The notes under the pieces were generated by a model. It did not search any database. It saw only the letters and a list, made by a program, of their open reading frames with translations, and had not been told where the DNA came from. A stretch of 64,000 nt of DNA from Tenrec ecaudatus. Lineage: Eukaryota; Chordata; Mammalia; Afrosoricida; Tenrecidae. Below, in pieces: positions 53,717 to 64,000 of the stretch. The translations under genes and the position numbers were made by a program. The stretch's first letter is position 1. The number at the start of each line of letters is the position of its first letter. The DNA lies in the NCBI RefSeq assembly GCF_050624435.1, contig NC_134538.1, forward strand, positions 124,044,937 through 124,108,936. Reading direction: 5' to 3'.

Positions 53717-54697
53717 AGTGGCAGATATGATTACAACTTTTAGGAAACATTGCTTTCTCATGAATCTGTGAGGTTTTCTGGACGTTTCTGACGTGTATTT
53801 ATCTCCGGTGCCTGTGAAAACACAAATAAAGAGCCCCTCTCCTTGGGCTGTTAGTGTCCTGTGAAAGAAGCATCCTGGAGATTGGATGGTTTCCTCATCT
53901 CCTCCTTGTTCTTCAACTTTCTCCACAAGAGGTCGCACCCTCCTAAGGGGAATCCATTTGTTTTCTCCACCATCTCAAAAAGAAGTAAAAATCTCCTCAG
54001 ACCCTAGAGATGAGTAACCTGTCATCCTCCGTCCAGCATCATTCTTCCACCAGATTCTTCCACCAGATCTTCTCCAGATGGCTTTTCTCTTTGGTGGTGG
54101 AAAAATGTTTCTCCACCCTCATTATGTTAGAATTTTTTTGTAAGGGAGTAAATATTTAGTGTTGATAAAGCTAAATGAAGACTTCCGTGTATGGAAATCA
54201 CCTTTGATCTCCCCCTTCCGTTTCACTCATTGGGATTTGGTGTGCCCAATGCCCGTTCATTGAGGGCCTGGCCCTGAGCATTTAAGGGACACCTGTGACA
54301 TGATGAATGTTCCAATCTTAACAAAACTTCCTACACCCTTTGCTGGCGTACGTGAGGCTATTGTCCATTTTCAGATGTATTGAAGTGCCCACCCCAGTGA
54401 AACAGGACAGTAAACGGCTGCTGGTGTGCTCTGTGGATTGTCAGGTCATAGCTGGCACCCATAAAAATCCAAGAAAGAACTATAGTGACGTGTACAAGCC
54501 CCTAGGCATCGAAATGCCGGTATAGGAGTGGTATATATTCGCCGGGGTGCATTTGACTGGTTTCCTCACCAATGAGCTCTATCAGCTCCCTTCCTAAGTG
54601 AGTGCATTCTCTGACGATCTGTCTAGCTTGACCCTAAATTTAGATTATGCCTAATTAGATGACATACCTTGGTCTTAGGCTAGCAGCGTTGTTGTGT
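53717..54697. other. Unassigned sequence at the unit end, unit 3
   Basis: Unit 3 copy of 19041-20021, nearly identical. Confidence 0.5.
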
Positions 54698-54929
54698 AAA
54701 ATTGGATGCTCAGCCCTGGAGACTGTAAGAGTATTGAATGCCTGTGAGGTCCAGCCCCGACCTCCGATGGGCCCTCGGGGACAGTTTGGTCATCAAAGGG
54801 AAGAAATTGAGAGACAAACAAAAGTTTTGGGGTGCTTACTACGGCGTGGCATCAGTAACAAGGTCTGAGCAGAAGGAGAGAACATGTATTCTTAACATCA
54901 ACTTATAGATTCTTGGGGCATTCAAGCCC

Positions 54930-55335
54930 CCCTCAGTACAGGGAACCACACAGAGTGGGCTGTACCCAAACCCCAGAGGTCCCTGAGTTCATTGGAGGAG
55001 TAAGCTAACAGCAGTGCTGGGGACAGGTCAGGGGGAGTGACTGTCCCCTGAGCAGGGAGAGCACTAGCAGGCTGTCTGCTCCTAGAGTTAAAGGTGCCGG
55101 CCACATAGACCTCAGCATGTGCGCTTGTAAGAGGTCACTTTAAGGTAGCACTATTATGGGAGGATGTTGTGCGGATTAATCTGAGTTATAAAAATGGGAT
55201 TGGGGCTCATCTTTAACTCGCAAGTGTGAAGACTTCCATCCACTCAGAATCCTGGCCTCCCAGGCTTCTTAAATTGTGAACATTAAGAATTTGTGTGCAT
55301 ACACTCTCTTCCCAGTCCTCAGTTTCCCACAAATG
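54930..55335 (+). repeat. LTR-like repeat A, unit 4
   Basis: Unit 4 copy of the repeat at 232-640. The diverged partner lies about 2.2 kb upstream, at 52350-52755 in unit 3. Confidence 0.4.
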
Positions 55336-55439
55336 CCTTTTGGGTTACCCCGTCTGCATTGCTATTTCCCTTAGAAATGGACGCCGGCACACGCGTGCGT
55401 GCCCTAGTGTGTGCTAATGAAGAAAGAATGGCGGTAGGA

Positions 55440-56711
55440 TGCTATTTGAGTTTGCAAGGTGAAGAATTACTTCCCAATGGCTTTGCTGTTTCCATGACCA
55501 AACACTTGCACATTAAACGCCGAGTAACTGGTTGTGTTCACAGCCTGCCTTACATTTTGAAGAACAGAATGCGAGTGAATATTCGGTTTCTGAGCACAGC
55601 CATAGTCAGTTTGGAAGGATTGAGGGAGGGGCCCCAGTGGGCTGCTCTGCTGTCCCCGGAGCCGTCTGTAAGCTAATGAGGGGCTCCCTCGAGCCCCTTA
55701 TGGCATGAGACTTTGGTAATGACCCATGCAGTTGGTTGTTGGAACGACCAAGCTTCCCGAGAGAATAATGGCGAGCTAACTTCCCACAAAATTCCGCTAA
55801 CACTCTCTAAAGATCTATAGAAAATTCCCAAGCCCTTTTTATCTGAGTGGGGGTGTAAGGTAGAATTATGATGGACGGGTTGTTCCCACTGAGTGGTTCA
55901 CCGCCATGCTGGCCTCTGATGACCACCTGTGCTATTTGCTCCCAATAGGACCAACCACATTGAAGCCCATATTGCCTAGATGTCTCCACTCTCGAAGGTT
56001 TATCTTCCTGGGCTAACAGAGCCGTGGGGGTGATAGGTGTGTGAAAAATGTCCAGGTGAATACTCATAGCTGGGGTCCTGCGATAAGCCTTTCCTTGGCT
56101 GGTGCTTCCTTCTACAAACTGGAACTGACAGCGAGCCGTGGGGTTTGCGCTCTAGGACTATGTAGTGTGGGTCCCGTTTAATGTGTCTATCAAGGGTTTG
56201 AGCTCTTCTGTGGGGAAGTCCCAGCAAAGGTGGAATCCAATTTATACCTCCCAGCAACTTGTGAAAACCAGTTAATGTTTTTACACGGTTTTTCTAATAA
56301 CAAGTTACTGTGCCTGTGGTCCAGTATGAGGGCCGCGTGTCTGAACTTGACCAGGAGCAATCATAAATTGAGAGGTGGCCTCACTCATGTGTACATAGGT
56401 TTATTACACTATTTCATTGTGAGGTGCAACGATTAAGGGATCCTACAGGGAGTGGATGATGTAGGCCTCAGCAAAGCATCCTCTGAGTGGTTCTAAGACG
56501 TTTCCTATAATGTACTCCTGCACGGTGGCGCTATTCACCAGGATCTGAGATAAAGTTTTAGATGATACCGCTTGGTATGGACCTTCTGGTCTAATTCAGG
56601 AACGGTGAATGTAACCCTCTCGTGATCAGCAGGATCTAACTGGATAGTATAAACACAATCCTGGTGGCTCAGCTACGTGAGTCTGAGAGTTGGTGCCCAG
56701 AAGACAAGAGG
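55440..56711 (-). mobile_element. Betaretrovirus-like pol fossil, unit 4, copy 1
   Basis: Unit 4 copy of the pol remnant at 740-2010, with the same parts and broken throughout. Unit 3 has lost this piece at its 5' truncation. Confidence 0.7.
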
Positions 56712-56746
56712 AAGGTTCTCCTGTAGGGAGTGACCAGACCGGCGTG

Positions 56747-57238
56747 ATGGAGTTTCCATCTTCCTTCTCAGGCTGCTTGTTGGCATCCTGGCATTCCCCT
56801 TGTACCTGCTGCACTTCCTGGGTCTCTGGAGCAGAATGTGCAAACAGTTCTTTCCCCCACTTCATGGTGAGGTTCACTGTGATGCACAAAGAGCAACGGC
56901 GAGGAGAAAGCGGGTGCTTTGCAGCAGCCTGCAGGACTTTGCAGGCATATCTGGGAAGCTCTCCCTGCTGGAACTGGGCTATGACATGGGGGCCAACTTC
57001 AAGATCTACCCACCCGGATGCAGGGTGACCTGTGTTGATCCCAAACCCAACTTTGAGAACTTCTTGATGAAGAGCTGTGCAGAGAACCACCAGCTGCAGT
57101 TGGAGAGCTTCATGGTCTCCCTGGGGAGAACGTGCACCAGGGGGCAGATGGCTCTGTGGCTGTGGTCATCGGCGCCCTGGTGCTGTGCTCGGTGATGGAC
57201 CATGAGCAGATTCTCCACCACGTGTGCAGGCTGCCAAG
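56747..57238 (+). pseudogene. METTL7A: METTL7A-like pseudogene, unit 4, copy a
   Basis: Same framework and same inherited breaks as the copy at 2046, including the lost base near the start, the extra C and the two-base loss near 57130. It ends at the same homology limit. Confidence 0.8.
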
Positions 57239-57492
57239 GCCAAGAAGTGGCTAGGCAATAGGCTCAATAGGATGCAATTCATCATTAAGCACAGCACAAA
57301 GGAATCCAGGCAAAGATACAGAACAAGCATCTACATGAAGGGGAACCAGTTACATAATAATGGTGTTCGACCTCATGCACAAAGAGCAAACTGAGGCAAG
57401 ATGTCATATGACCTGTTTCAGTGGCAACATGAAGTTGGGGTCAGTTTGGGGGAATAGACGCCCCATCTATTCTGACATCCGTTGCTCCCACA

Positions 57493-58080
57493 CTGGAATA
57501 GTGATGGGCAGGACTCAAGAGTAGGAGAAACAGCTGCAAAAAGCTTCTCGTCATGGGAACGTGGAAAGTGTGAAGTATGAATTTAGGAACACTGGAAGTG
57601 GTCAAAAATGAAATGGAATGCATGAACATAGGTATCCTAAGAGTAAGCTGAAATGGATGGACATTGGCCATTTTGAATTAGAGAATCACATGATGGATTA
57701 CGTGAGGAGTGACTCAATCAATAGGATTGGAGCTGCATTCCTATGCAGAAGGGATCACCCTGACTCCCTCAGGAAGCACAAGGCTCTCTGTGATAGGATT
57801 ATCTCTATCCATCTTCCAGGAAACCCACCACTGCAGCTAAGGTAGAGTTTTCCCTCTGTTATCAGCAGCCAATCAACTGCAAGGGAGTTCCCTCAGCAGT
57901 TATTCCCAGGCTGGATCCTCCATCTGGTTCGTCCTCAAACCTCCAGTTCTTTGGACCCTGCCTGCAGTTCCTCGGACTCTCTAGTAGCCGCAGCCACTTT
58001 ACTCATCAACCTTGCTTTGAATCACCTCGACCCTCCGGAATCCTGCGGGCGGACCTACCTACAGATTTTGGCACTAAGTG
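57493..58080 (+). mobile_element. RTE endonuclease fragment with tail, unit 4, copy a
   Basis: Unit 4 counterpart of 2800-3380. Confidence 0.65.
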
Positions 58081-58243
58081 AGTCATTTCCCTCCCTGAAT
58101 TTCTTACAAGATGTCTCATAGTCGGTTCAAAATTTACCTGTCCTAAACAGACTTCTGATTTCTTGAAAAATCTTTTCCTCTGCCTGGGTTGCCTATCCCA
58201 ATAAACAGCCTCCCACTCACCAAAAACTTTGAGGTCATCAATA

Positions 58244-58411
<168 letters not shown>

Positions 58412-58427
58412 CAAAAAATCATTTAGC

Positions 58428-58979
58428 TGTGGGTCCCCTTTTAATGTGTCAATCAAGGGTTTGAGCTCTTCCGTGGGGATGTCCCAGCAAAGGTGGAATC
58501 CAATGTATACCTCCCAGCAGCTTGTGAAAACCACTTAACGTTTTTACGTGATTTTTTTCTAATATGAAGTTACTGTGTCTGTGGTCCAGTATGAAGGGCG
58601 CTTGTCTGAATTTCGCCAGGAGCAATCATTAATTGAGAGGTGGCCTCACTCATGTGTACATAGGTTTGTTACACTATTTCATTGTGAGGTGCAACGATTA
58701 AAGGATCATCCAGGTGTTGGATGATGTAGGCCTCAGCAAAGCGTCCTCTGAGTGGTTCTAAGATGTTTCCTATAATATACTACTGCATGGTGACACTATT
58801 CGCCAGGATCTGAGATAAAGTTTTAGATGATACCGCTTGGTATGGACCTTCTGGTCTAATTCGGGAAGGGAAAATGTAACCCTCTCGTGATCAGCAGGAT
58901 CTACCTGGATAGTATAAAAACAATCCTGGTGGCTCAGCTACGTGAGTCTGAGAGTTGGTGCCCAGAAGACAAGAGGAAG
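58428..58979 (-). mobile_element. Betaretrovirus-like pol fossil, unit 4, copy 2
   Basis: Unit 4 counterpart of the remnant at 3640-4190. Broken. Confidence 0.65.
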
Positions 58980-59011
58980 GTTCTCCTGTAGGGAGTGACC
59001 TGACCTGCGTG

Positions 59012-59502
59012 ATGGAGATTGCCGTCTTCCTTCTCATCTGCTTGTTGGCATCCTGGCATTCCCCGTGTACCTGCTGCACTTCCTGGGTCTCTGGAGCAGA
59101 ATGTGCAAACAGTTCTTTCCCCACTTCATGGTGAGGTTCACTGCCATGTACAATGGGCAGAAAGAGCAGGAAGCGGGAACTGTGCAGTCGAATGCAGGAG
59201 TTTGCCGGCACATCTGGGAAGCCGTCGCTGCTGGAACTGGGCTATGACACGGGGGCCAACTTCAAGTTCTACCCGCCCTGATTCAGGGTGACCTCAGTGG
59301 ACCCCTATCACAACTTTGAGAAGTTCTTGATGTAGAGCATCACTAAGAACCGTCACCTGCAGTTGGAGGGCTTCGTGGTCTCCCTTGGGAGAACGTGCAC
59401 CAGGGGGCAGATGGCTCTGTGGCTGTGGTCATCGTCGCCCTGGTGCTGTGCTCGGTGATGGACCAGGAGCAGATTCTCCACGACGTGTGCAGGCTGCCAA
59501 GA
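59012..59502 (+). pseudogene. METTL7A: METTL7A-like pseudogene, unit 4, copy b
   Basis: Opens MEIAVFLL, then carries a private one-base loss (with a base change) near 59036 in the membrane anchor, in addition to the shared later frameshift and stops. Confidence 0.78.
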
Positions 59503-59755
59503 CCGAGAAGTGGCTAGTCAATAGGCTCAATAGGATGATATGCAGCAGTAAGCACGCCACAAAGGAATCTAGGCAAAGATACAGAACAAGCATCTACATG
59601 AAGGGGAACCAGTTACATAACAACGGTGTTCGACCTCATGCACAAAGAGCAAACTGAGGCAAGATGTCATATGACCTGTTTCAGTGGCAACATGAAGTTG
59701 GGGTCAGTTTGGGGGAATAGACGCCCCATCTATTCTGACATCCGTTGCTCCCGCA

Positions 59756-59868
59756 GCTGGGATATAAGTCTATGTACATATATTTATAGATTAAGTATAA
59801 AGATAGCCGGCAGACATCGGCCTGTACTCATATCCTCCATCCACACGACACTTTGTTCTAATAACCTG
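59756..59868 (-). repeat. Inverted templated insertion of L1 3' UTR sequence
   Basis: These 113 bases are the reverse complement, with two mismatches, of 62116-62226 in the L1 3' UTR 2.3 kb downstream. They replace about 13 bases that are present at this point in units 1-3. No poly(A), no target duplication and an internal L1 piece at both ends argue against retrotransposition. A replication template switch fits better. Confidence 0.92.
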
Positions 59869-60590
59869 GGCAGGACTCAAGAGTAGGAGAAACAGCTGCA
59901 AAAAGCTTCTCGTATTGGGAACGTGGAAAGTGTGAAGTACGAATTTAGGAACACTGGAAGTGGTAAAAATGAAATGGAATGCATGAATACAGTTATTCTA
60001 AGAGTAAGCTGAAATGGATGGACATTGGCCATTTTGAATTAGAGAATCACATGATGGATTATGTGAGGAGTGACTCAATCAATAGGATTGGAGCTGCATT
60101 CATATGAAGAAGGGATCACAAGGCTCTCTGTGATAGGATTATCTCTATGCACCTTCCAGGAAGCCCAGCACTGCAGCTAAGGTGTTTACCCTCTGTTATC
60201 AGCAGCCAATCAACTGCAAGGGAGTGTCCTCAGCTGCTTCTCCAGAGCTGCATCCTACATCTGGTTTGTCATCTGACCTCCAGTCCTTTGGATGGGAGCC
60301 TCCTGTTGCCTGCTGCTCCTGGGACTCTAGCAGCCTGTTGTTGGACACTTCAACCTTGCTTTCCACCCTCTCAGCCATCGGAATCTTGCTGTCTGACCTG
60401 CCGGCCCATCGTGGAAGGACCTTCAGGAAATTCGTTAACCCACCGAAGTGAGTTGGATTGAGCTTTCTGTACCCTTGCTTGGACTAATTGGCTGTTCTGG
60501 TCCTCTTTGCTATATAACTTATCCTGTTCTGTTTCCACTGTCACAAGTGTCGTGGTTTTGCTGGTCTAGAGAACGCTGCCTAACACAGGA
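59869..60590 (+). mobile_element. RTE endonuclease fragment with tail, unit 4, copy b
   Basis: Unit 4 counterpart of 4620-5350. It begins directly after the inverted L1-derived insertion at 59756-59868. Confidence 0.65.
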
Positions 60591-60787
60591 GCCCACTGAA
60601 ATTCAACATGTCATTGTGCATGGAGGAGAATCTTTCTAGTGACTCTCTCCCTGTTCTGAAAGTAAAGAAATCTTAGAATTTCCTCTTTTCATGCCCAGCT
60701 TATTGTGCTGTCCGCCATTTCCCTATAAATGGTCCCCACAACAGTGGGCACTGGCTTTCATCAGTGGTCCAGTGGAATGCAAGGACC

Positions 60788-60894
60788 CGTGGTCGTACAA
60801 CACAGGCACTGAATGGGTGGGAGTTCAAACCCACCCATTGGCTCCACTGGAACAAAGATCTGCTCATCTGCTTCTGTTCAAATTGCTGTAAATG
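60788..60894 (+). mobile_element. AfroSINE-type SINE, unit 4 (12-base deletion)
   Basis: Unit 4 copy. Twelve bases between two CACT repeats are lost near 60808, which removes part of the A-box side. This is a simple slippage deletion. Confidence 0.7.
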
Positions 60895-60973
60895 GTTTTC
60901 TTGAAGGGGAATCCACCAGGGTGACTTGAGCTGGTGACGCTTGCACCAGTGGAGCTTCTGAGTCTTGATTTGG

Positions 60974-61097
60974 GTATGGGGTAGGGCAGGACTCAAGATG
61001 GCAAACAGATACAAAAATTTCTCATGAATGGAACTTTGAATGTGAGGAGTGTGAATGTAGGAAAATTAAGAATGGTGAACAATGAAATGGATGCATA
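60974..61097 (+). mobile_element. RTE endonuclease fragment, copy c left part, unit 4
   Basis: Unit 4 copy of 5745-5868. Its right half lies beyond the window. Confidence 0.65.
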
Positions 61098-64000
61098 TGA
61101 GGAGGTGCCCCACCACCCCCAAATGCAATGTTTTTCAAAGCTTTCTATTTAAATGTTTTTATACAACCTTATCACTTTCAAAGTACTCTCCATTTCCCTT
61201 AAGACATTTGTCAGATCCGCGATTCCACTTTTTTTTATTTGGGGGCTCTTACAACTCTGATAACAATCTATACATCAATTGTATCGAGCACACTTGTACA
61301 TATGTTGCCATCATTCCAAAGATTTTCTTTCTACTTGAGCCCTTGGTATCATCTCCTCTTTTCCCCTCGCCTGCCCTCACCTTCACCTCGTGAACCCTTG
61401 ATAAATTATAAATTATTTTTATATTCATATTATACACCATCTGCTATCTCCCTTCACCCACATTTCTATTGTTCGTCCCCCGGGGTAGGGTTTATTTATA
61501 TGTCGATTATTGGGATTGGTTCCCCCTTCTGCTCCCATCTTCTCCCTCCCCTCGTGGTATTGCAACGTCCATTATTGTTCCTGAGGGATTTATCTGTCCT
61601 GGATTCTGTGTGTCTAGAGCTCTTACCTTTGCCAGTGCGCATGCTCTGGTCTAGCCAGATTTCTTTGTAAGATAGAACTGGGATCAGAATAGTGGGGTGG
61701 GGAGAAGGCATTAAAGAACTAGAGGAATGTGGTGAGTTTCATCAGTGCTTTAAGGCGCCCTGACTGGCTCGTCCCTTCTTGTGACCCTATGTGAGGGGAT
61801 GTCCAGTTGTCTAGAGATGGGCTTTGGTTCTCCAGTCTGATCCTCCTCATTCCCATCAAAACACTTGGTTATTTGGGGTCTGCTGATGCCCGTTACTTGG
61901 TCCTATCAACACCTCATGATCACACAGGCTGCTATGCTTCTTCCATGTGGACTTTGTTCTTTCTGTGGTAGAAGGCCGCTTGTTTAATTTCAACCTCTTC
62001 AGACCCCAGAAGCTATATCTTCTAATACCCGGCGTCATCAGCTTTCTTCACCACATTAGCTAATGCGCCATTTTCTCTCCTGCGATCTTGTCAGGAAATT
62101 GAGCATCATAGGATGCCAGGTTATTAGAACAAAGTGTCGTGTTGATGGAGGATATGAGTACAGGCCGATGTCTGCCGGCTATCTTTATACTTAATCTATA
62201 AATATATGTACATAGACCTATATCCCTAGCCTTATGTATTCATATATTTATATACGTACATGACATTATTTATACCTCTATCAATATCTTTTGCCTCCTA
62301 GTTTTTTCTTCTGTTTCCTTTAACATCCCCCCTGGACCACTAGCATGTTGTGCCATCAATTGGCTCTCTGGACCTCCTCTCGGCTACATTGCACTTGATT
62401 GAAGCCCACCAGGCAGTCTTTGCCCTCCTTACCATCAATTTAGATCCCTTGTTGTTCCCTTGTGCCGGGGTTTTTTGACTTCCCCTCCCTATCCCCCGCC
62501 CACTCTTCAACTCCCTCCCCCACCCACAACCTTGGGATTCATTGTTTTCTCCTCCAGAGTGTTTATCCTGCCCGTCCTGTATAGATAGGCATGGGAAAGA
62601 AAAGAAAGAGGGAGGAGTAAAGCCTATGGAGAGTTCGAGGTCTGTCTGCTGACCCTTATGCATAGTTTCTGATTGGGTCTGATGCGGTGTAAGGTCTGCC
62701 CCCCGAGTCCAAAGTCTATTTTCAGAATTCTCGGGAACTTGGTTGCTCTGCTCCCCTTGCTGCTCTGTTATGTTCCCTTAGGGTTACTCGCTGGGGTGAG
62801 GGGGTCAGACTGGGCACAATTCCCCTACTGTGTCTCTGGTACTGCCTCCCTTGGCTCTGTGGGTCAGTAAGGGCATGCCGTGACTTGTGGGGGAGCCAAC
62901 CCTATGGTCCTCTCTGTACATTGGCTACTCCAAGTGGGAACATCATCCTCAAAGCTTGGTGAGTCAGGATGCTGTCCACTCTCTCATTCTCTCTCTTTTT
63001 CCTTCTTTGTTTGCTCCAGCGTGGTCTGGTAAGACCTGCCATTCTCCCCGGGCTTTATCTTAAGTGCATTCTCCTGGAGAGAGGGTTTGGCATAGCTGGA
63101 AAAGGGGTTGGCCTGGCCAACCAGACCTCTCTGTTCGTTCACTGCTTCGTGCCAGTGTGCTGCCCTCAAGGCCTGATACAGCAGGTTGAGGTCTGCTCCC
63201 TCTCGCCATCCCTTTCCTGTGGAGACATTAACGAGTACCCTCCCATGTGGATTAGTCCCTGGTTCCCTTCCCCCCTCTCCCCCGCCCCCCCGCCTTCGTC
63301 TTTCCTCCCTTGTTTTCTCTTGTCTCACCCGCCCTTCTTTTTCCCTTCTGTATGTTGGCAAGTTGGATGCATCATTGCGCTTGGTCGGTCCCATGCCTAT
63401 GTGCCTGTCTCTCAACCTGTAAATTATGGAATAAACTTTTTCTTCTGATCCCACTGTGTTTTTTGGATCTACCTCAGTGGACTCGTCTTGTACTTGTCCT
63501 TCTGTTCTTAGCTAACTTCTCTTAGCATAATTTCCTCCATCTTTTCCCAGGAGACAGTGTCTTTTGTGTCTCCATCCCTGTTTTTTAGTGATGAGTAGTC
63601 TTCCATTGTGTGTGTGTGTGTGTGTGTGTGCCAGAGTTACCCCATTCACTGTCTCTCGATAGATTTCAGTTGTTTCCAGACCTTTGCCAGTGTGAATGGT
63701 GCCGAAATGAACACTGGAGCACTTATGACTGGTCACAGTCTATTTATTACTTATTCTGGGTATATGTCCAATAAAGGGATTGCTGGTTTTAAAGGTGTAT
63801 GGGGCTGGAGAGGTATGCTGTTTTTGCCCCAAAAGATGGCATACGGAGATGCCTGCGTGAGCACGTGCTGTGTCCCTGTGGAAGAAACATTCCCCTGTCT
63901 CCCACTAATCAGGTCTTTTTTGTGGCACCATATTACACAATCTTTTCAGAACCTCTAAGTAGAAAGCTTGATTAGCAGTCTGACCTGATAGAAAGAAGTC
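61098..64000 (-). mobile_element. Mariner transposon with nested L1, unit 4 (window ends inside)
   Basis: Unit 4 copy. The C-terminal end of the transposase, the whole nested L1 and the start of the central transposase part are inside the window; the rest lies beyond 64000. Confidence 0.85.
61229..63795 (-). mobile_element. 5'-truncated L1, unit 4
   Basis: Unit 4 copy of 6000-8567. Bases 62116-62226 are the source of the inverted insertion at 59756-59868. The (GT)n is at 63607-63630. Confidence 0.85.

Larger units (their letters stand above)
36277..54697 (+). repeat. Tandem duplicon, unit 3 (5' truncated)
   Basis: Starts directly at the METTL7A-like copy, so the first LTR-like repeat and the first pol fossil are missing. 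It is otherwise complete through the unassigned tail. The first METTL7A-like copy here is clearly more diverged from those of units 1, 2 and 4 than they are from each other. This suggests the 5' part of unit 3 came from a different array member that lies outside the window. Confidence 0.95.

Overview
The window is mammalian nuclear DNA made of a large tandem segmental duplication. The lineage is most likely afrotherian (tenrec, golden mole, elephant-shrew, aardvark, hyrax or elephant group). The evidence is a tRNA-derived SINE of AfroSINE type with a readable B box, RTE-type LINEs in both orientations, and an L1 with a very long 3' UTR. I recognise these from memory of the families and did not search for them. 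The species and chromosome cannot be told from the sequence.

Layout. A duplicon of about 20.0-20.6 kb is present in four copies in the same orientation: unit 1 (1-20021), unit 2 (20022-36276, cut short), unit 3 (36277-54697, missing its first ~2 kb) and unit 4 (54698-64000, runs off the window). The phase of these boundaries is arbitrary, except the unit 2/3 junction, which is a real non-homologous breakpoint. Each complete unit reads, in order: an LTR-like repeat; a broken betaretrovirus-like pol fossil (minus strand); a dead METTL7A (TMT1A)-like N-terminal copy; an RTE endonuclease fragment with a shared tail; a CT-rich microsatellite; a second diverged copy of that pol/METTL7A/RTE cassette; an AfroSINE; and a third RTE fragment. 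The third RTE fragment is split by a mariner transposon, which is itself split by an L1. Next comes a processed copy of RBBP6, then an RTE reverse-transcriptase fragment (minus strand), a second LTR-like repeat and about 2 kb without recognisable genes.

The only convincing protein-coding sequence is the 5' part of the RBBP6 retrocopy. It is a 459-codon open frame with an intact DWNN domain, CCHC zinc knuckle and RING finger, and it is open in all three units where it lies inside the window (10233-11612, 30570-31949, 44901-46280). The three copies differ by only 1-3 bases in 1380, while a nearby stretch of inserted sequence differs by about 3%. The 3' half of the same retrocopy has decayed and is broken by several L1 insertions. 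Upstream of the ATG every unit keeps a perfect CRE (TGACGTCA), a consensus 5' splice site and a consensus 3' splice site 114 bases apart. Downstream, an inserted A-rich L1 tail supplies AATAAA signals about 440 bases after the stop. Together these suggest a multi-copy RBBP6-like retrogene that took its leader and 3' end from mobile elements. That is an inference and needs transcript evidence.

The rest is a record of nested transposition and of replication-type rearrangement. It includes a 2-base microhomology junction, a 113-base inverted templated insertion, and a (CT)n tract that became a 28-copy CTCTCG array in one unit.
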